Below, piece after piece: positions 1 to 9,028 of a stretch of 34,979 bases of DNA. Within the stretch, counting starts at the first letter, position 1. Each line of letters starts with the position of its first letter. The stretch covers positions 1 to 34,979 of the forward strand of contig JAJDAW010000136.1 in NCBI GenBank assembly GCA_029261635.1. Reading direction: 5' to 3'. The notes under the pieces are model-generated. The model worked only from the letters and a program-made list of their open reading frames with translations. It did not search any database and had not been told where the DNA came from. The DNA comes from Nitrospinaceae bacterium. GTDB lineage: Bacteria; Nitrospinota; Nitrospinia; Nitrospinales; VA-1. The position numbers were made by a program, and so were the translations under genes.

Positions 1-1
1 G

Positions 2-241
2 GCCTTTGTGCTTAAAAAAGAGACCGGGTTTGCGGTTGGAGAATCGGAATGCCAGTGTGGCAGTAGCGATTTCAGTCCCTTACAATTAGACCTGTTTGTG
101 AGCGACCTTCAGTCATCTATGGAAGCTCAAGATTTGGATGATGACGATGGAGATTTCGACTGGTGTCGCCCAGGCCCAGATGATTCTTCTGAAGGGGATT
201 ACAACAATGTTTTCGATGATGACCCTGGGTTTTCCAAATAG
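2..241 (+). CDS. C-terminal part of a truncated or short hypothetical protein with a CxC motif and an Asp-rich acidic tail
   Basis: Open frame continues to the left window edge; ORF 8..241 starts with GTG. Acidic tail DLDDDDGDFDWCRPGPDDSSEGDYNNVFDDDPGFSK. No family recognised. Confidence 0.4.
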   Translation, partial: AFVLKKETGFAVGESECQCGSSDFSPLQLDLFVSDLQSSMEAQDLDDDDGDFDWCRPGPDDSSEGDYNNVFDDDPGFSK

Positions 242-386
242 ATAGAATTACTTCAACTCGCCCCTTCCGTTCCAATCCCAACATTCCCTTTCTCATTGAA
301 AATATTAAATTTATTTGTCAAAACTCCGATAAAAGATATAATATAAAGCTAATTATTCCCAGAAATAGTGTAAATATATAAACTAT

Positions 387-1607
387 ATGAACGAGAAAAA
401 GCCTCTTGACGGAAACGTTTGGAGAGAAAATCTGAAAAATGCGCTGGATATAATTAACACCAGCGAGAGCTTCTTATTCAGCGGAGACATTGACCCCGAT
501 TCGGTAGGGTCGATGTTATCTCTTTCGCTTTACCTTCATCAGCTTGATAAAAAGGTTTTTTTAATCCTGCCTGAGAACCTGGGTGATAATCTCGATTTTT
601 TCGAGAAAATTATCGAATACAATTCGATCAAAATTTTACGGAATAAAGAACAGATCCTAGCCGTAAAAAGTGAAATAGATACCGTTATTTTTTGCGACAC
701 AGCCAATACAAAACTGGTTCCTCATTACTCTTTTATTGCAAAAAATATTTTATCCAACAAACCCAAAGTGATTGAGATTGACCATCATTTTGGTGCAGAC
801 AGCGAAGAACTAACAGATTACGGAATCAAATTATTTCGCAAGGCCAATGCCAATACCGAAATTATTGGAAAAATTCTTTTAACGTATCATGAAAAATATC
901 ACGAAGGGCCTAATCCCTTTGACCAACGCAACATCATTCTCGGTTTGATTACCGGCATGCTGGGTGACACCGTCGGCGGGAAGGTTATTCCCTTTAAAGA
1001 AGATTACGACTACTGGATGAACTTGCTCAAAGAGCGTCTGCAGAGTATTACGCGTTGGAGAGAATCGGATGAAAAAAGAAATATAGACCCCAAGGACGCG
1101 AAATTTGGCGACCCCCAACAGATTCTGGAATACCTGAATCGGTTGACCGATGAACAGGAAGCCTGCTTCAACCTTTTGAATGACCGTGCCGTATTAAAAG
1201 GTCAAATTGGTTTCTTAAATCTATTCCACTCCACTCAAGATGATGTGGCTGATACCTGCAAACCGTTCGATTCGGACTGGTTCGCAGACATCCAAAACTT
1301 TCTAATGAATTCAGTCCCTGAGAAATCGGGTTGTGCCGGCATGGTCGTTTTTGAAGGTCAAAATGCCGAAGGGGAGAATTGCTTTTTCATAAAGCTTCGA
1401 CGAGCGGTCAAGTTTTCTGGAATTGACCTGCGCACTGCAGAAGATAAATTAAAGGAATTATTCGGCGATCTTTATATGGGCGGCGGCGGTCATGCAGGTG
1501 CTGCTTCATTTAGAATCCATCCTCTGGACGAAAAAGAATTTCTAGAGAAAATTGAAAAGATATTCGATTTTTTCAATGCAGGCCTATTAGCATCCAGCGA
1601 CAAATAG
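387..1607 (+). CDS. DHH/DHHA1 family phosphoesterase (NrnA / RecJ-like)
   Basis: Motifs SGDIDPDSVGS, DTAN, IEIDHHFG and C-terminal GGGGHAGAASF. Confidence 0.85.
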   Translation: MNEKKPLDGNVWRENLKNALDIINTSESFLFSGDIDPDSVGSMLSLSLYLHQLDKKVFLILPENLGDNLDFFEKIIEYNSIKILRNKEQILAVKSEIDTVIFCDTANTKLVPHYSFIAKNILSNKPKVIEIDHHFGADSEELTDYGIKLFRKANANTEIIGKILLTYHEKYHEGPNPFDQRNIILGLITGMLGDTVGGKVIPFKEDYDYWMNLLKERLQSITRWRESDEKRNIDPKDAKFGDPQQILEYLNRLTDEQEACFNLLNDRAVLKGQIGFLNLFHSTQDDVADTCKPFDSDWFADIQNFLMNSVPEKSGCAGMVVFEGQNAEGENCFFIKLRRAVKFSGIDLRTAEDKLKELFGDLYMGGGGHAGAASFRIHPLDEKEFLEKIEKIFDFFNAGLLASSDK

Positions 1608-1629
1608 AACAATTTACTCCTGCTTAGCT

Positions 1630-2763
1630 CTATCCTTCCAACACCTTTTTATAAATTGAGAACGTTTGTTGGGCCATAAGATTCAAAGAGAACTGGTCTA
1701 GAATTCTCGCCTTGCCATTTTGTTGCATTGCTTTCCGTTCCTCCGGGCCGAGTTCCAATAAAGTCAAAATACCATGAGCAAGGGTTCTTGCCGAATTAAC
1801 AGGAACCAGTACCCCTTCGACAGACTTTCTAATAATATCGTTGTTACCGGGTATATCCGTTGCCATCACCGGTTTCCCGGCTGCCAATGCTTCCAGTAGA
1901 TTATAAGGAAGCCCTTCACTCCGGGATGGGGAAATATAAAAATCTATAGTCTTTAATATCTCCAGCGCATCTTCCCGCACCCCTAAAATTTTTACAGCCT
2001 CATCCAGTCCATTCTCGTGGATGTACCGCTTTATCGTTTTAACATATTCTTCATGTTCGTCAGGGCAATCACCGATGATTAGAAGTCGAATGTGGGGAAC
2101 CACTTTTGCCGCTTCGACAAAACCTTCCAGCAGCGTATCCAGCCCTTTTTCTGGTGAAACTCTTGAGAGAGTACCGAAAATTTTTATACTTTCACGAGGC
2201 CCCAACTTCAATGAAGCAAGTGCCTCTTCTGCTAATGGCAGCGCTTGAATGGAGTCCAGATCAATACCATTGTTAACAACACTGGAGTTCGAATCATTTA
2301 GAAACATTAAAACTTTTGCTTTGTTTTTTTCTCCATTGCCAACAAAAATGTGGTGCCGGGTCAACAATGTCAGAACATTTTCTACAAACAGATAAATCCA
2401 TTTTTGGATAATAGGAAGGAGTTGGTGCTGAAAACCGTGAAAAGTGTGCACCACAGGAATTCCCAACATCCAACCAAGTAACCTGCCATAAAGGCCGGGG
2501 CCTTTTCCATGGGTATGAATCAAATCGGGTTTCTCTCTCCGCAAAATTCTCAACAGTTTCAAGAAAGCAGACAAAGACAGTTTCCTTAAGACCAGATCAT
2601 AAGGAGCAATTCCTAAGGCAATCAACTTATCCCAATAGGAACCATCGTTGTGAGTACAAACAATGACATCCCATTCCTTGCGGTCCATTTTTTCCAGCAA
2701 GCTGTAGATATGCCTGGGGCCTCCCCCGGGTGCAGTGGTGCCGCTGATAATAGCTAATTTCAT
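1630..2763 (-). CDS. Glycosyltransferase family 4 (GT-B fold)
   Basis: N-terminal GGGPRHIYSLLEKM, HTHGKGPGLYGRLL, and C-terminal SPSRSEGLPYNLLEALAAGKPVMATDIPGNNDII. Confidence 0.9.
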   Translation of the reverse strand: MKLAIISGTTAPGGGPRHIYSLLEKMDRKEWDVIVCTHNDGSYWDKLIALGIAPYDLVLRKLSLSAFLKLLRILRREKPDLIHTHGKGPGLYGRLLGWMLGIPVVHTFHGFQHQLLPIIQKWIYLFVENVLTLLTRHHIFVGNGEKNKAKVLMFLNDSNSSVVNNGIDLDSIQALPLAEEALASLKLGPRESIKIFGTLSRVSPEKGLDTLLEGFVEAAKVVPHIRLLIIGDCPDEHEEYVKTIKRYIHENGLDEAVKILGVREDALEILKTIDFYISPSRSEGLPYNLLEALAAGKPVMATDIPGNNDIIRKSVEGVLVPVNSARTLAHGILTLLELGPEERKAMQQNGKARILDQFSLNLMAQQTFSIYKKVLEG

Positions 2764-2880
2764 GGTCGAGGCTGGGTGGTTAACGGAAGATGATTAAATA
2801 ATACGATATTTCCGAACCTTGAGGAACTTTATTTTTCCCCTACAAGTTAGGGATGGCTACGCGGTAATATTTGGGGATCA

Positions 2881-2900
2881 AAATTATAAAACTATAATTT
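2881..2900. repeat. Perfect AT-rich inverted repeat AAATTATA-AAAC-TATAATTT
   Basis: 8-bp arms read directly in sequence. Confidence 0.75.
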
Positions 2901-2913
2901 CGATTTTCGTCAA

Positions 2914-2940
2914 TAGTGTGCGGCACCACGCCGCACACTA
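2914..2940. repeat. Perfect GC-rich inverted repeat TAGTGTGCGGC-ACCAC-GCCGCACACTA
   Basis: 11-bp perfect arms with a 5-nt loop, 64 bp downstream of the 3' end of the minus-strand lipoprotein gene. Confidence 0.9.
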
Positions 2941-3004
2941 CATCGAAGTATAGATTGCCAACCTGAGTGAGCATCGTCTGCTTGTCAGGGACGACCCGTT
3001 AGCG

Positions 3005-3853
3005 TCACGCTGAGTCTGCTTCGAGGTCGGTATGGGACAGGAGGTTTTCGTCCTCAATGGCCATAGCGATGTTTGGGTCGGATTTAAAACTATCGTTAAT
3101 CGCACTCAACAAAGTGGCTGCATCTGAATAATAAGATTGTTTATTCACCCCATCGACTTTTCGTAGCGAAAGATCTTCGTACAAGGCGACCATATTTTCC
3201 GAACGTGAGATGGACTCCCTCACTTCGGAAAAGGGGATGTTGCGTTTCTTACTTTCAATCGCACGTTCTGCATATTCAATCCATAAATCAATATCACCAG
3301 CAGCATCGCCAAGCTCAAGATAGTTTTGTCGCATCTTCTCTTTTCCCAGTTTCTGCAACTGTTCCACCTTTTCTCTTCCCCAACCGTTCAACCGCATTCC
3401 TTTAGTTGCCCGGCAAAGGTTCTTCAGGGAAAGCACCAGACGATTCATCTGACTGTCAAGTTGCATGCCATAGTTGGTATATTCTTTAATCTCCATAGAG
3501 CTTTCAAAAATATGCCAAATACCTCCGCGCTCTTGAACAGCAGTTCGTCTTTTATCCAGGGCGTTGGCTTGAGAAAGACAATCCTGCTCATCTTTCACTT
3601 CAGGATTTGAAGTCGATATAGTTTTAAGTTTTTTTGCTAACGATGCGTCAACCGAAAGAGCAGGCAAAGTTTTATTTGAAGATTCAGATATCTCGGCACT
3701 AGATCTCGTCAACGTTTCTTTGCGTACCCAAGTATTTTCCTTAAATGGCATTTGTAAAGGGGCTTCATCAACAGGTTCAGCGGAACACCCTGAAGCAAAA
3801 GTTCCTGTCAGCACAGCACATAAAATAATTTGTAAACACCTTATTTTAAACAT
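3005..3853 (-). CDS. Hypothetical lipoprotein
   Basis: N-terminal signal peptide with a lipobox-like segment LTGTFASGC; no known domain recognised. Confidence 0.65.
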   Translation of the reverse strand: MFKIRCLQIILCAVLTGTFASGCSAEPVDEAPLQMPFKENTWVRKETLTRSSAEISESSNKTLPALSVDASLAKKLKTISTSNPEVKDEQDCLSQANALDKRRTAVQERGGIWHIFESSMEIKEYTNYGMQLDSQMNRLVLSLKNLCRATKGMRLNGWGREKVEQLQKLGKEKMRQNYLELGDAAGDIDLWIEYAERAIESKKRNIPFSEVRESISRSENMVALYEDLSLRKVDGVNKQSYYSDAATLLSAINDSFKSDPNIAMAIEDENLLSHTDLEADSA

Positions 3854-4192
3854 TTTGGTCTCTCATTAATTTTGGAAAATAGTCCATCTTTATACACTAA
3901 ATTTTTGCCCCTTGCATGAAAATGACAATGACAGAATTCCTGCCAAATCTGCCATTAAAATGGCTAAGCTCGACAAAAATTCGACGCTTTTAAAAGGAAT
4001 TTAAGTCTAGTTATTAAACTACCAAAAAAACATAACAACATAAACTACGATATTTAAATGAGTTCTATTGATTTTTTGATATTGTCCCTTAATAACCCTT
4101 TAAGGCACATGACTTGCAAAAACCCTTGAGTGATAACAGGTTTCTGTCGTTAAGAGAACTATAAATTAAAGAATATCAAAGGTTTGTATACT

Positions 4193-4765
4193 ATGAAATT
4201 AAAAAAACTGCTTTATTTACTGATTACTGTCTTCCTGTTTTCCGGGTGTGAAGTAAAAATGGGTCCCTCATCGTTCTGGAGCAAAGTATTCCGAACTCAA
4301 ACCGACTCTAAATATTATATGGGGAAGACAGAAGATCTGGTTCAATCTCTTACGGAAGATGTTGCTGAATATGAAATCAACAAAGTAACCGTATTTGACC
4401 TTGTGGATGAAGAGAACAAAACTCCTATTCTCGGCGAATATATTTCTACAAGAATTGTTGAAGCCATCACCAAGAAGTATTTCTTTCGCGACAAGCAATT
4501 TCGAGTGGCGCAAAAGGGCGAGGTGAAATCAGTATTAGACGGCTTAAAGCTTCAGCCTTCGTTTCATTACAATAAAAATGAGTTGCGAAATTTGGGGAAA
4601 GCCCTCAACTCGCAGGCTGTCATTACCGGAAGGATTACAGACCTCGGAACCAATCTGGATGTTCATCTCACTTTGACCGATGTCATGAGTGGAGAAGTTA
4701 TCGCATCCGCATCCGAACCTTTAACGCGAACCAAGTTTGCGGTTGAAATGTTGAGGCACCATTAA
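4193..4765 (+). CDS. FlgO-like domain lipoprotein
   Basis: Lipobox VFLFSGC; FlgO-like core (VTVFDLVDEENKTPILGEYISTRIVEAI... ALNSQAVITGRITDL... VHLTLTDVMSGEVIASA). Start chosen at ATG 4193, 10 nt after AAAGG; the track start at 4184 is a TTG directly next to that RBS. Confidence 0.75.
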   Translation: MKLKKLLYLLITVFLFSGCEVKMGPSSFWSKVFRTQTDSKYYMGKTEDLVQSLTEDVAEYEINKVTVFDLVDEENKTPILGEYISTRIVEAITKKYFFRDKQFRVAQKGEVKSVLDGLKLQPSFHYNKNELRNLGKALNSQAVITGRITDLGTNLDVHLTLTDVMSGEVIASASEPLTRTKFAVEMLRHH

Positions 4766-4771
4766 GAAAGC

Positions 4772-6742
4772 TCAATCGTTTTCAATAGCTCGGCGGTAAC
4801 GGGCGAGTGCCATCAAAGGGAAAAAGTGCTGGTACATGTGGTACTTGATGAAGAAATGGATGGGAAATCCTGTCCCGGTAAATTCATCTTCCCACCAGGT
4901 CCCCTGGTCGTTTTGATTGCGCATCAAAAACTCTATCCCGCGTTTAGCAGCATCCCCTTTTGCTTCGCCGCCAGCGATCAATCCCAGTAAACCCCATGCT
5001 GTTTGCGATGCCGTGCTTGTGCCGCGTCCGCGCAAGCTGGGTTCTTCATAATTCTGACAGGTTTCGCCCCAACCGCCATCTTCATTCTGATGCGCCTCCA
5101 ACCATCGAATAGCTTTGCGGCTAAAAGGTTGACTCATATCCTCACCCATCGCCGACAGTCCGGTCATAGCCAGAAATGTTCCATAAACATAATTCACTCC
5201 CCCACGGCCAAACCAGCAACCATCAAGTTCCTGCTCCTCTTTAACAAATTTTAAGGCGCGTGCGACTTGCGGGTGTTCTCTTTTGAATCCCCATTGAGAC
5301 AACATCCATAAAATACGACTGGACACATCAACAGTAGGCGGATCGAGCAAAGCCTTATGGTCAGCAAAAGGAATTTCATTTAAAATTTCTTTATCATTGT
5401 CGACGTCAAAAGCTCCCCATCCTCCATTTTTACTTTGCATGTTGAGCAACCAACTCAAGGCTCTTTGGCATTCGTTCAACTTCCAGCGAATGTCGGGAAC
5501 TTCTATCCGATTCAATGCCAATAAAATCTCTGCGGTGTCGTCCGTGTCAGGATACAACTCGTTATAAAATTCAAATGCCCATCCGCCTGGCTCTGCATGC
5601 GGTTTTTTAATCTGCCAGTCGCCGCGCTTAACCACCTGCTTGGAGAGAATCCATTCAGCAGATTTAATGAGTGCCGGGTGATCCGTTGGCATTCCCGAAT
5701 CCATCAATGCGTTCAAGCAGATCGCCGTATCCCACAGCGGCGATACACAAGCCTGCATCCATAGCCGATCTTCTTTTTCCAGAAGAAAGCGGTCAACCGC
5801 TTCCATCCCTTTGACACAAGCAGGATGATCTTTGGGGTAGTCCATCAGATGCAATGCTAACAGGGAGTTGAGCATAGCAGGCTGAATTCCAGCCCAGTCG
5901 CCTTCATCTTCCTGATGTTCCAGTGTCCACTTTTCTACTGCGCGCAGAGCCGCTTTACGATAAGGCTTCCAAGGGAACTTACCAATGAATTTGATGATCC
6001 GGTCAAGATAGATAAACGTGTTTCTCCAGCTCGTGAACGGCAGGCCGCTGGGTTTGAAATCGAGATCGTTGTCGTTTTCCGTGAACAGTTCCTGAACATC
6101 CCGCCCGGCAGGCAAAGAATGCACCGGCTCCAGAGAACGCACCACAGAAAGCGGCACCACGGTGCCACGTGACCAACTGGAAATTTCGTAGATGTTAAAA
6201 AAGAATCCATTCGGTAATAAAATAATTTCCGCCGGGATAGCGGGGCAAACATCCCAAGATACCTGCCCAAACATGGCAAGAAATATTTTGGTGAAGACGC
6301 GTGTCTTTTTTATGCCGCCATTTTTACGGATGGCGTTTCTGGCGCGTACCATTTCTTCCCGGTCCGCTGGAACTCCTGCCATTTTAAGCGCCATATAAGA
6401 TTCAACCGTGGAGTTTATGTCGCACAAGCCGCCATGAAAAAGCGGCCAACTCCCATCCTCGCGTTGCATATAAAGCAGATAATTGACTATTTTTTGCTGA
6501 CGTTCGCTATCCAGGCGATCCGTGAAATGCATAAAGAAGATTAATTCTGCCGAAATGGTTACATTGGCTTCAAGCTCATCGACCCAATAGCCCTTTTCAT
6601 TCTGACGGGATAGCAGGTATTCCCGCGACCTTTCGATAGAGCGGTGCAATATATCCATAGACACGCCCTCAAATGACACAGAGGTTTCTTCCATTTCCGT
6701 AACTTTTTCCATATTTTCCATATAGTTAGCTAGTATCCGCAA
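4772..6742 (-). CDS. shc: Squalene-hopene cyclase
   Basis: Catalytic DTDDTA in LYPDTDDTAEILLAL, repeated QW-type motifs (QNEDGGWGE, QSKNGGWGAFD), DPPTVDVSSRILWML. Confidence 0.95.
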   Translation of the reverse strand: MRILANYMENMEKVTEMEETSVSFEGVSMDILHRSIERSREYLLSRQNEKGYWVDELEANVTISAELIFFMHFTDRLDSERQQKIVNYLLYMQREDGSWPLFHGGLCDINSTVESYMALKMAGVPADREEMVRARNAIRKNGGIKKTRVFTKIFLAMFGQVSWDVCPAIPAEIILLPNGFFFNIYEISSWSRGTVVPLSVVRSLEPVHSLPAGRDVQELFTENDNDLDFKPSGLPFTSWRNTFIYLDRIIKFIGKFPWKPYRKAALRAVEKWTLEHQEDEGDWAGIQPAMLNSLLALHLMDYPKDHPACVKGMEAVDRFLLEKEDRLWMQACVSPLWDTAICLNALMDSGMPTDHPALIKSAEWILSKQVVKRGDWQIKKPHAEPGGWAFEFYNELYPDTDDTAEILLALNRIEVPDIRWKLNECQRALSWLLNMQSKNGGWGAFDVDNDKEILNEIPFADHKALLDPPTVDVSSRILWMLSQWGFKREHPQVARALKFVKEEQELDGCWFGRGGVNYVYGTFLAMTGLSAMGEDMSQPFSRKAIRWLEAHQNEDGGWGETCQNYEEPSLRGRGTSTASQTAWGLLGLIAGGEAKGDAAKRGIEFLMRNQNDQGTWWEDEFTGTGFPIHFFIKYHMYQHFFPLMALARYRRAIEND

Positions 6743-6823
6743 AAAATCTTTATAGAAGACTAAATTAACCCATTTTCAGATATAAAGCAAAACCCCTCAT
6801 GTAGAGGTTTCGAACAAAACTCA

Positions 6824-6852
6824 TTGACAATACTGCAAATCTCTTTTAATAT
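6824..6852 (+). promoter_or_regulatory. Sigma70-type promoter for rplM-rpsI
   Basis: TTGACA (6824-6829), 17-bp spacer, TAATAT (6847-6852), 48 bp before the rplM ATG. Confidence 0.65.
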
Positions 6853-6900
6853 AGCCGGTTTACGACATACAAAATTTAATATCAAACAGAACCGGAAATA

Positions 6901-7332
6901 ATGAAAACAACTTTTTTTGCAAAACCTGGCGAGATCGAGAAGAAATGGGTGATCATTGACGCGACAGATAAAGCTGTTGGGCGTATCGCCACTAAAGCGG
7001 CATCGATTATTCGCGGAAAAACAAAACCGACTTATACCCCTCATACAGATACTGGGGATAATGTAATTATCATTAATGCATCCAAGGTTAAGTTAACCGG
7101 GAAAAAATGGGACGACAAAGTCTATTACCACCATACCGGTTGGTCGGGAGGGATAAAATCCATTACTGCTAAAGAAGTTTTGGAAAAAAATCCTTCGGAC
7201 CTTTTGCAAAAAGCCATTCGAGGAATGTTACCCAAAAATAGATTGGGCCGCACTTTGAACAATAATTATCGAATATACGACACGGATAAGCATCCTCACG
7301 GGGGACAGAACCCCGAAACCGTAGTTATTTAA
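6901..7332 (+). CDS. rplM: 50S ribosomal protein L13
   Basis: WVIIDATDKAVGRIATKAASIIRGK, HTDTGDNVIIINASKV, RGMLPKNRLGR. Confidence 0.98.
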   Translation: MKTTFFAKPGEIEKKWVIIDATDKAVGRIATKAASIIRGKTKPTYTPHTDTGDNVIIINASKVKLTGKKWDDKVYYHHTGWSGGIKSITAKEVLEKNPSDLLQKAIRGMLPKNRLGRTLNNNYRIYDTDKHPHGGQNPETVVI

Positions 7333-7367
7333 TTCCCTAAAGAAAAAGACGGAGAGTAAAAAATATT

Positions 7368-7766
7368 ATGGACGGCACCATCGAACGATTTTATGCAACA
7401 GGAAAACGAAAAGAGACCATCGCAAAAGTATGGGTTCAAGCTGGCAATGGCAAAATCACGGTTAACAATAAATCCTTGAAAGAATATTTTTGCCGCGAGA
7501 GCTTGGAATGCATAATTAAGCATCCCTTGATCACAACCGAAACTCTTGAGTCAGTTGATATCAAAGCAACGGTTAAAGGAGGCGGGCTTTCGGGTCAGTC
7601 TGGCGCTTTACGTCTGGGAATTTCCCGAGCTCTTATTTTGACCAACGCTGATTTGCGAGCACCTCTCAAAAAAGCAGGATTTCTCACCCGAGATTCCAGA
7701 GCCGTAGAAAGAAAGAAATACGGGCAGCCTGGCGCGCGTAAAAAGTTCCAATTCTCCAAGAGATAA
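7368..7766 (+). CDS. rpsI: 30S ribosomal protein S9
   Basis: ATGKRKETIAKVWV, VKGGGLSGQSGALRLGISRAL, C-terminal RKKYGQPGARKKFQFSKR. Confidence 0.98.
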   Translation: MDGTIERFYATGKRKETIAKVWVQAGNGKITVNNKSLKEYFCRESLECIIKHPLITTETLESVDIKATVKGGGLSGQSGALRLGISRALILTNADLRAPLKKAGFLTRDSRAVERKKYGQPGARKKFQFSKR

Positions 7767-7801
7767 ACGGCAACTCCTCTTCGTCTTTCGATTCGTCTAT
7801 G

Positions 7802-7827
7802 AGCTTTGCCATCTGGCAAAGCTTTTC
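7802..7827 (+). terminator. Hairpin terminator after rpsI
   Basis: AGCTTTGCC-ATCT-GGCAAAGCT followed by a short T run (TTT). Confidence 0.6.
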
Positions 7828-7876
7828 GCGAAAAAGGCACCTCTTTTTTCAACAATCAAGTAAAATCCAGAGAACA

Positions 7877-7970
7877 ACCTCGTAGCAAGCAGGCGAGGTA
7901 TTGAATAAAACACTATTTAAAAAAGTGATTAGGCACGGAGGCTCACTTTCAGAAGTGACGCAAAATCCGT
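7877..7970 (+). promoter_or_regulatory. Structured argC leader, candidate cis-regulatory RNA
   Basis: ACCTCG(7877-7882)/CGAGGT(7894-7899) hairpin; ACGGA(7935-7939)/TCCGT(7966-7970) enclosing TCACTT-TCAG-AAGTGA(7943-7958); ends immediately before RBS AGGAG at 7971. Confidence 0.4.
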
Positions 7971-7984
7971 AGGAGTCTATTATT

Positions 7985-9022
7985 ATGATAAAAGTCGGCA
8001 TTGCTGGAGCCAGCGGGTATACCGGACTCGAGTTGATACGCCTTTTGGTGAATCATCCTGAAGTCGAGTTGACCGTTTTGACTTCCGAGACATATAAAGG
8101 AAAATCGATTGCTGATGTTTTTCCATCATTGAATGGAATCATCGACATTGAATTGCGACCTTTCGATAGTGAAATTTCAAAAGCCTGCGATGTGGTTTTC
8201 CTGGCGTTGCCCCACACCACCGCCATGGATAAGTTGCCGCAATTAATCGAGTCCGACTGCAAGGTCATCGACCTGAGTGCCGACTATCGATTGAAAGATG
8301 CTGACGCTTACCCGGAATGGTACTCGTTGACTCACACACATCCTGAATTATTGTCAAAAATCGTATACGGTCTTCCTGAGTTGCATCGCGAAAAAATAAA
8401 AAATGCGCAGGCAGTCGCCAACCCGGGTTGTTATCCCACCAGCGTTATTCTGGCTTTGGCTCCTTTAATGAAAACCGATTGGGTAAACTTGGACAGCATT
8501 ATTTCTGATAGCAAGTCTGGAGTTTCCGGCGCGGGACGCAAACCTTCTCTAACCAGTCAGTTTTCGGAAGCGAACGAAGGGGTAAGCCCTTATGGTTTAG
8601 CAGGTCATCGCCACACACCCGAAATGGAACAAGAGCTTTCCAGCTTGGCAGGCAACCCTATTAAAATTAGTTTTTCTCCGCATCTCATTCCTATGAGCCG
8701 CGGAATGCTGAGCACGATTTATATCGATCTGAAAAAAAAGTTAAGTGATGATGACCTTATCGAACATTATCAAAAATTTTATAACGATGAATATTTCGTT
8801 CGTGTTTTGGGCAAAGATCGGTTTGCAAGCACTCGCTCTGTCGCTGGTTCCAACTTTTGCGACATCGGAATCAAGGTGGATACACGAGTAGATCGACTCG
8901 TCATCACCAGTGCCATAGACAATCTTGTCAAAGGTGCTTCAGGACAGGCCATACAAAATATGAACATCATGCTGGGCTTTGAAGAAAAAATGTCACTTCA
9001 ATCGCCAGCAATTTTTCCTTAG
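7985..9022 (+). CDS. argC: N-acetyl-gamma-glutamyl-phosphate reductase
   Basis: VGIAGASGYTGLELIRLL, ANPGCYPTSVIL, GLAGHRHTPEMEQEL. Confidence 0.97.
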   Translation: MIKVGIAGASGYTGLELIRLLVNHPEVELTVLTSETYKGKSIADVFPSLNGIIDIELRPFDSEISKACDVVFLALPHTTAMDKLPQLIESDCKVIDLSADYRLKDADAYPEWYSLTHTHPELLSKIVYGLPELHREKIKNAQAVANPGCYPTSVILALAPLMKTDWVNLDSIISDSKSGVSGAGRKPSLTSQFSEANEGVSPYGLAGHRHTPEMEQELSSLAGNPIKISFSPHLIPMSRGMLSTIYIDLKKKLSDDDLIEHYQKFYNDEYFVRVLGKDRFASTRSVAGSNFCDIGIKVDTRVDRLVITSAIDNLVKGASGQAIQNMNIMLGFEEKMSLQSPAIFP

Positions 9023-9028
9023 AAGATC

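Noticed and set aside
5935-6279. 114-aa minus-strand ORF overlapping shc in another frame
   Set aside because: Lies within the conserved squalene-hopene cyclase gene; no homology recognised.
6760-7044. 94-aa minus-strand ORF over the rplM promoter and start
   Set aside because: Overlaps a good sigma70 promoter and rplM; treated as a chance ORF.
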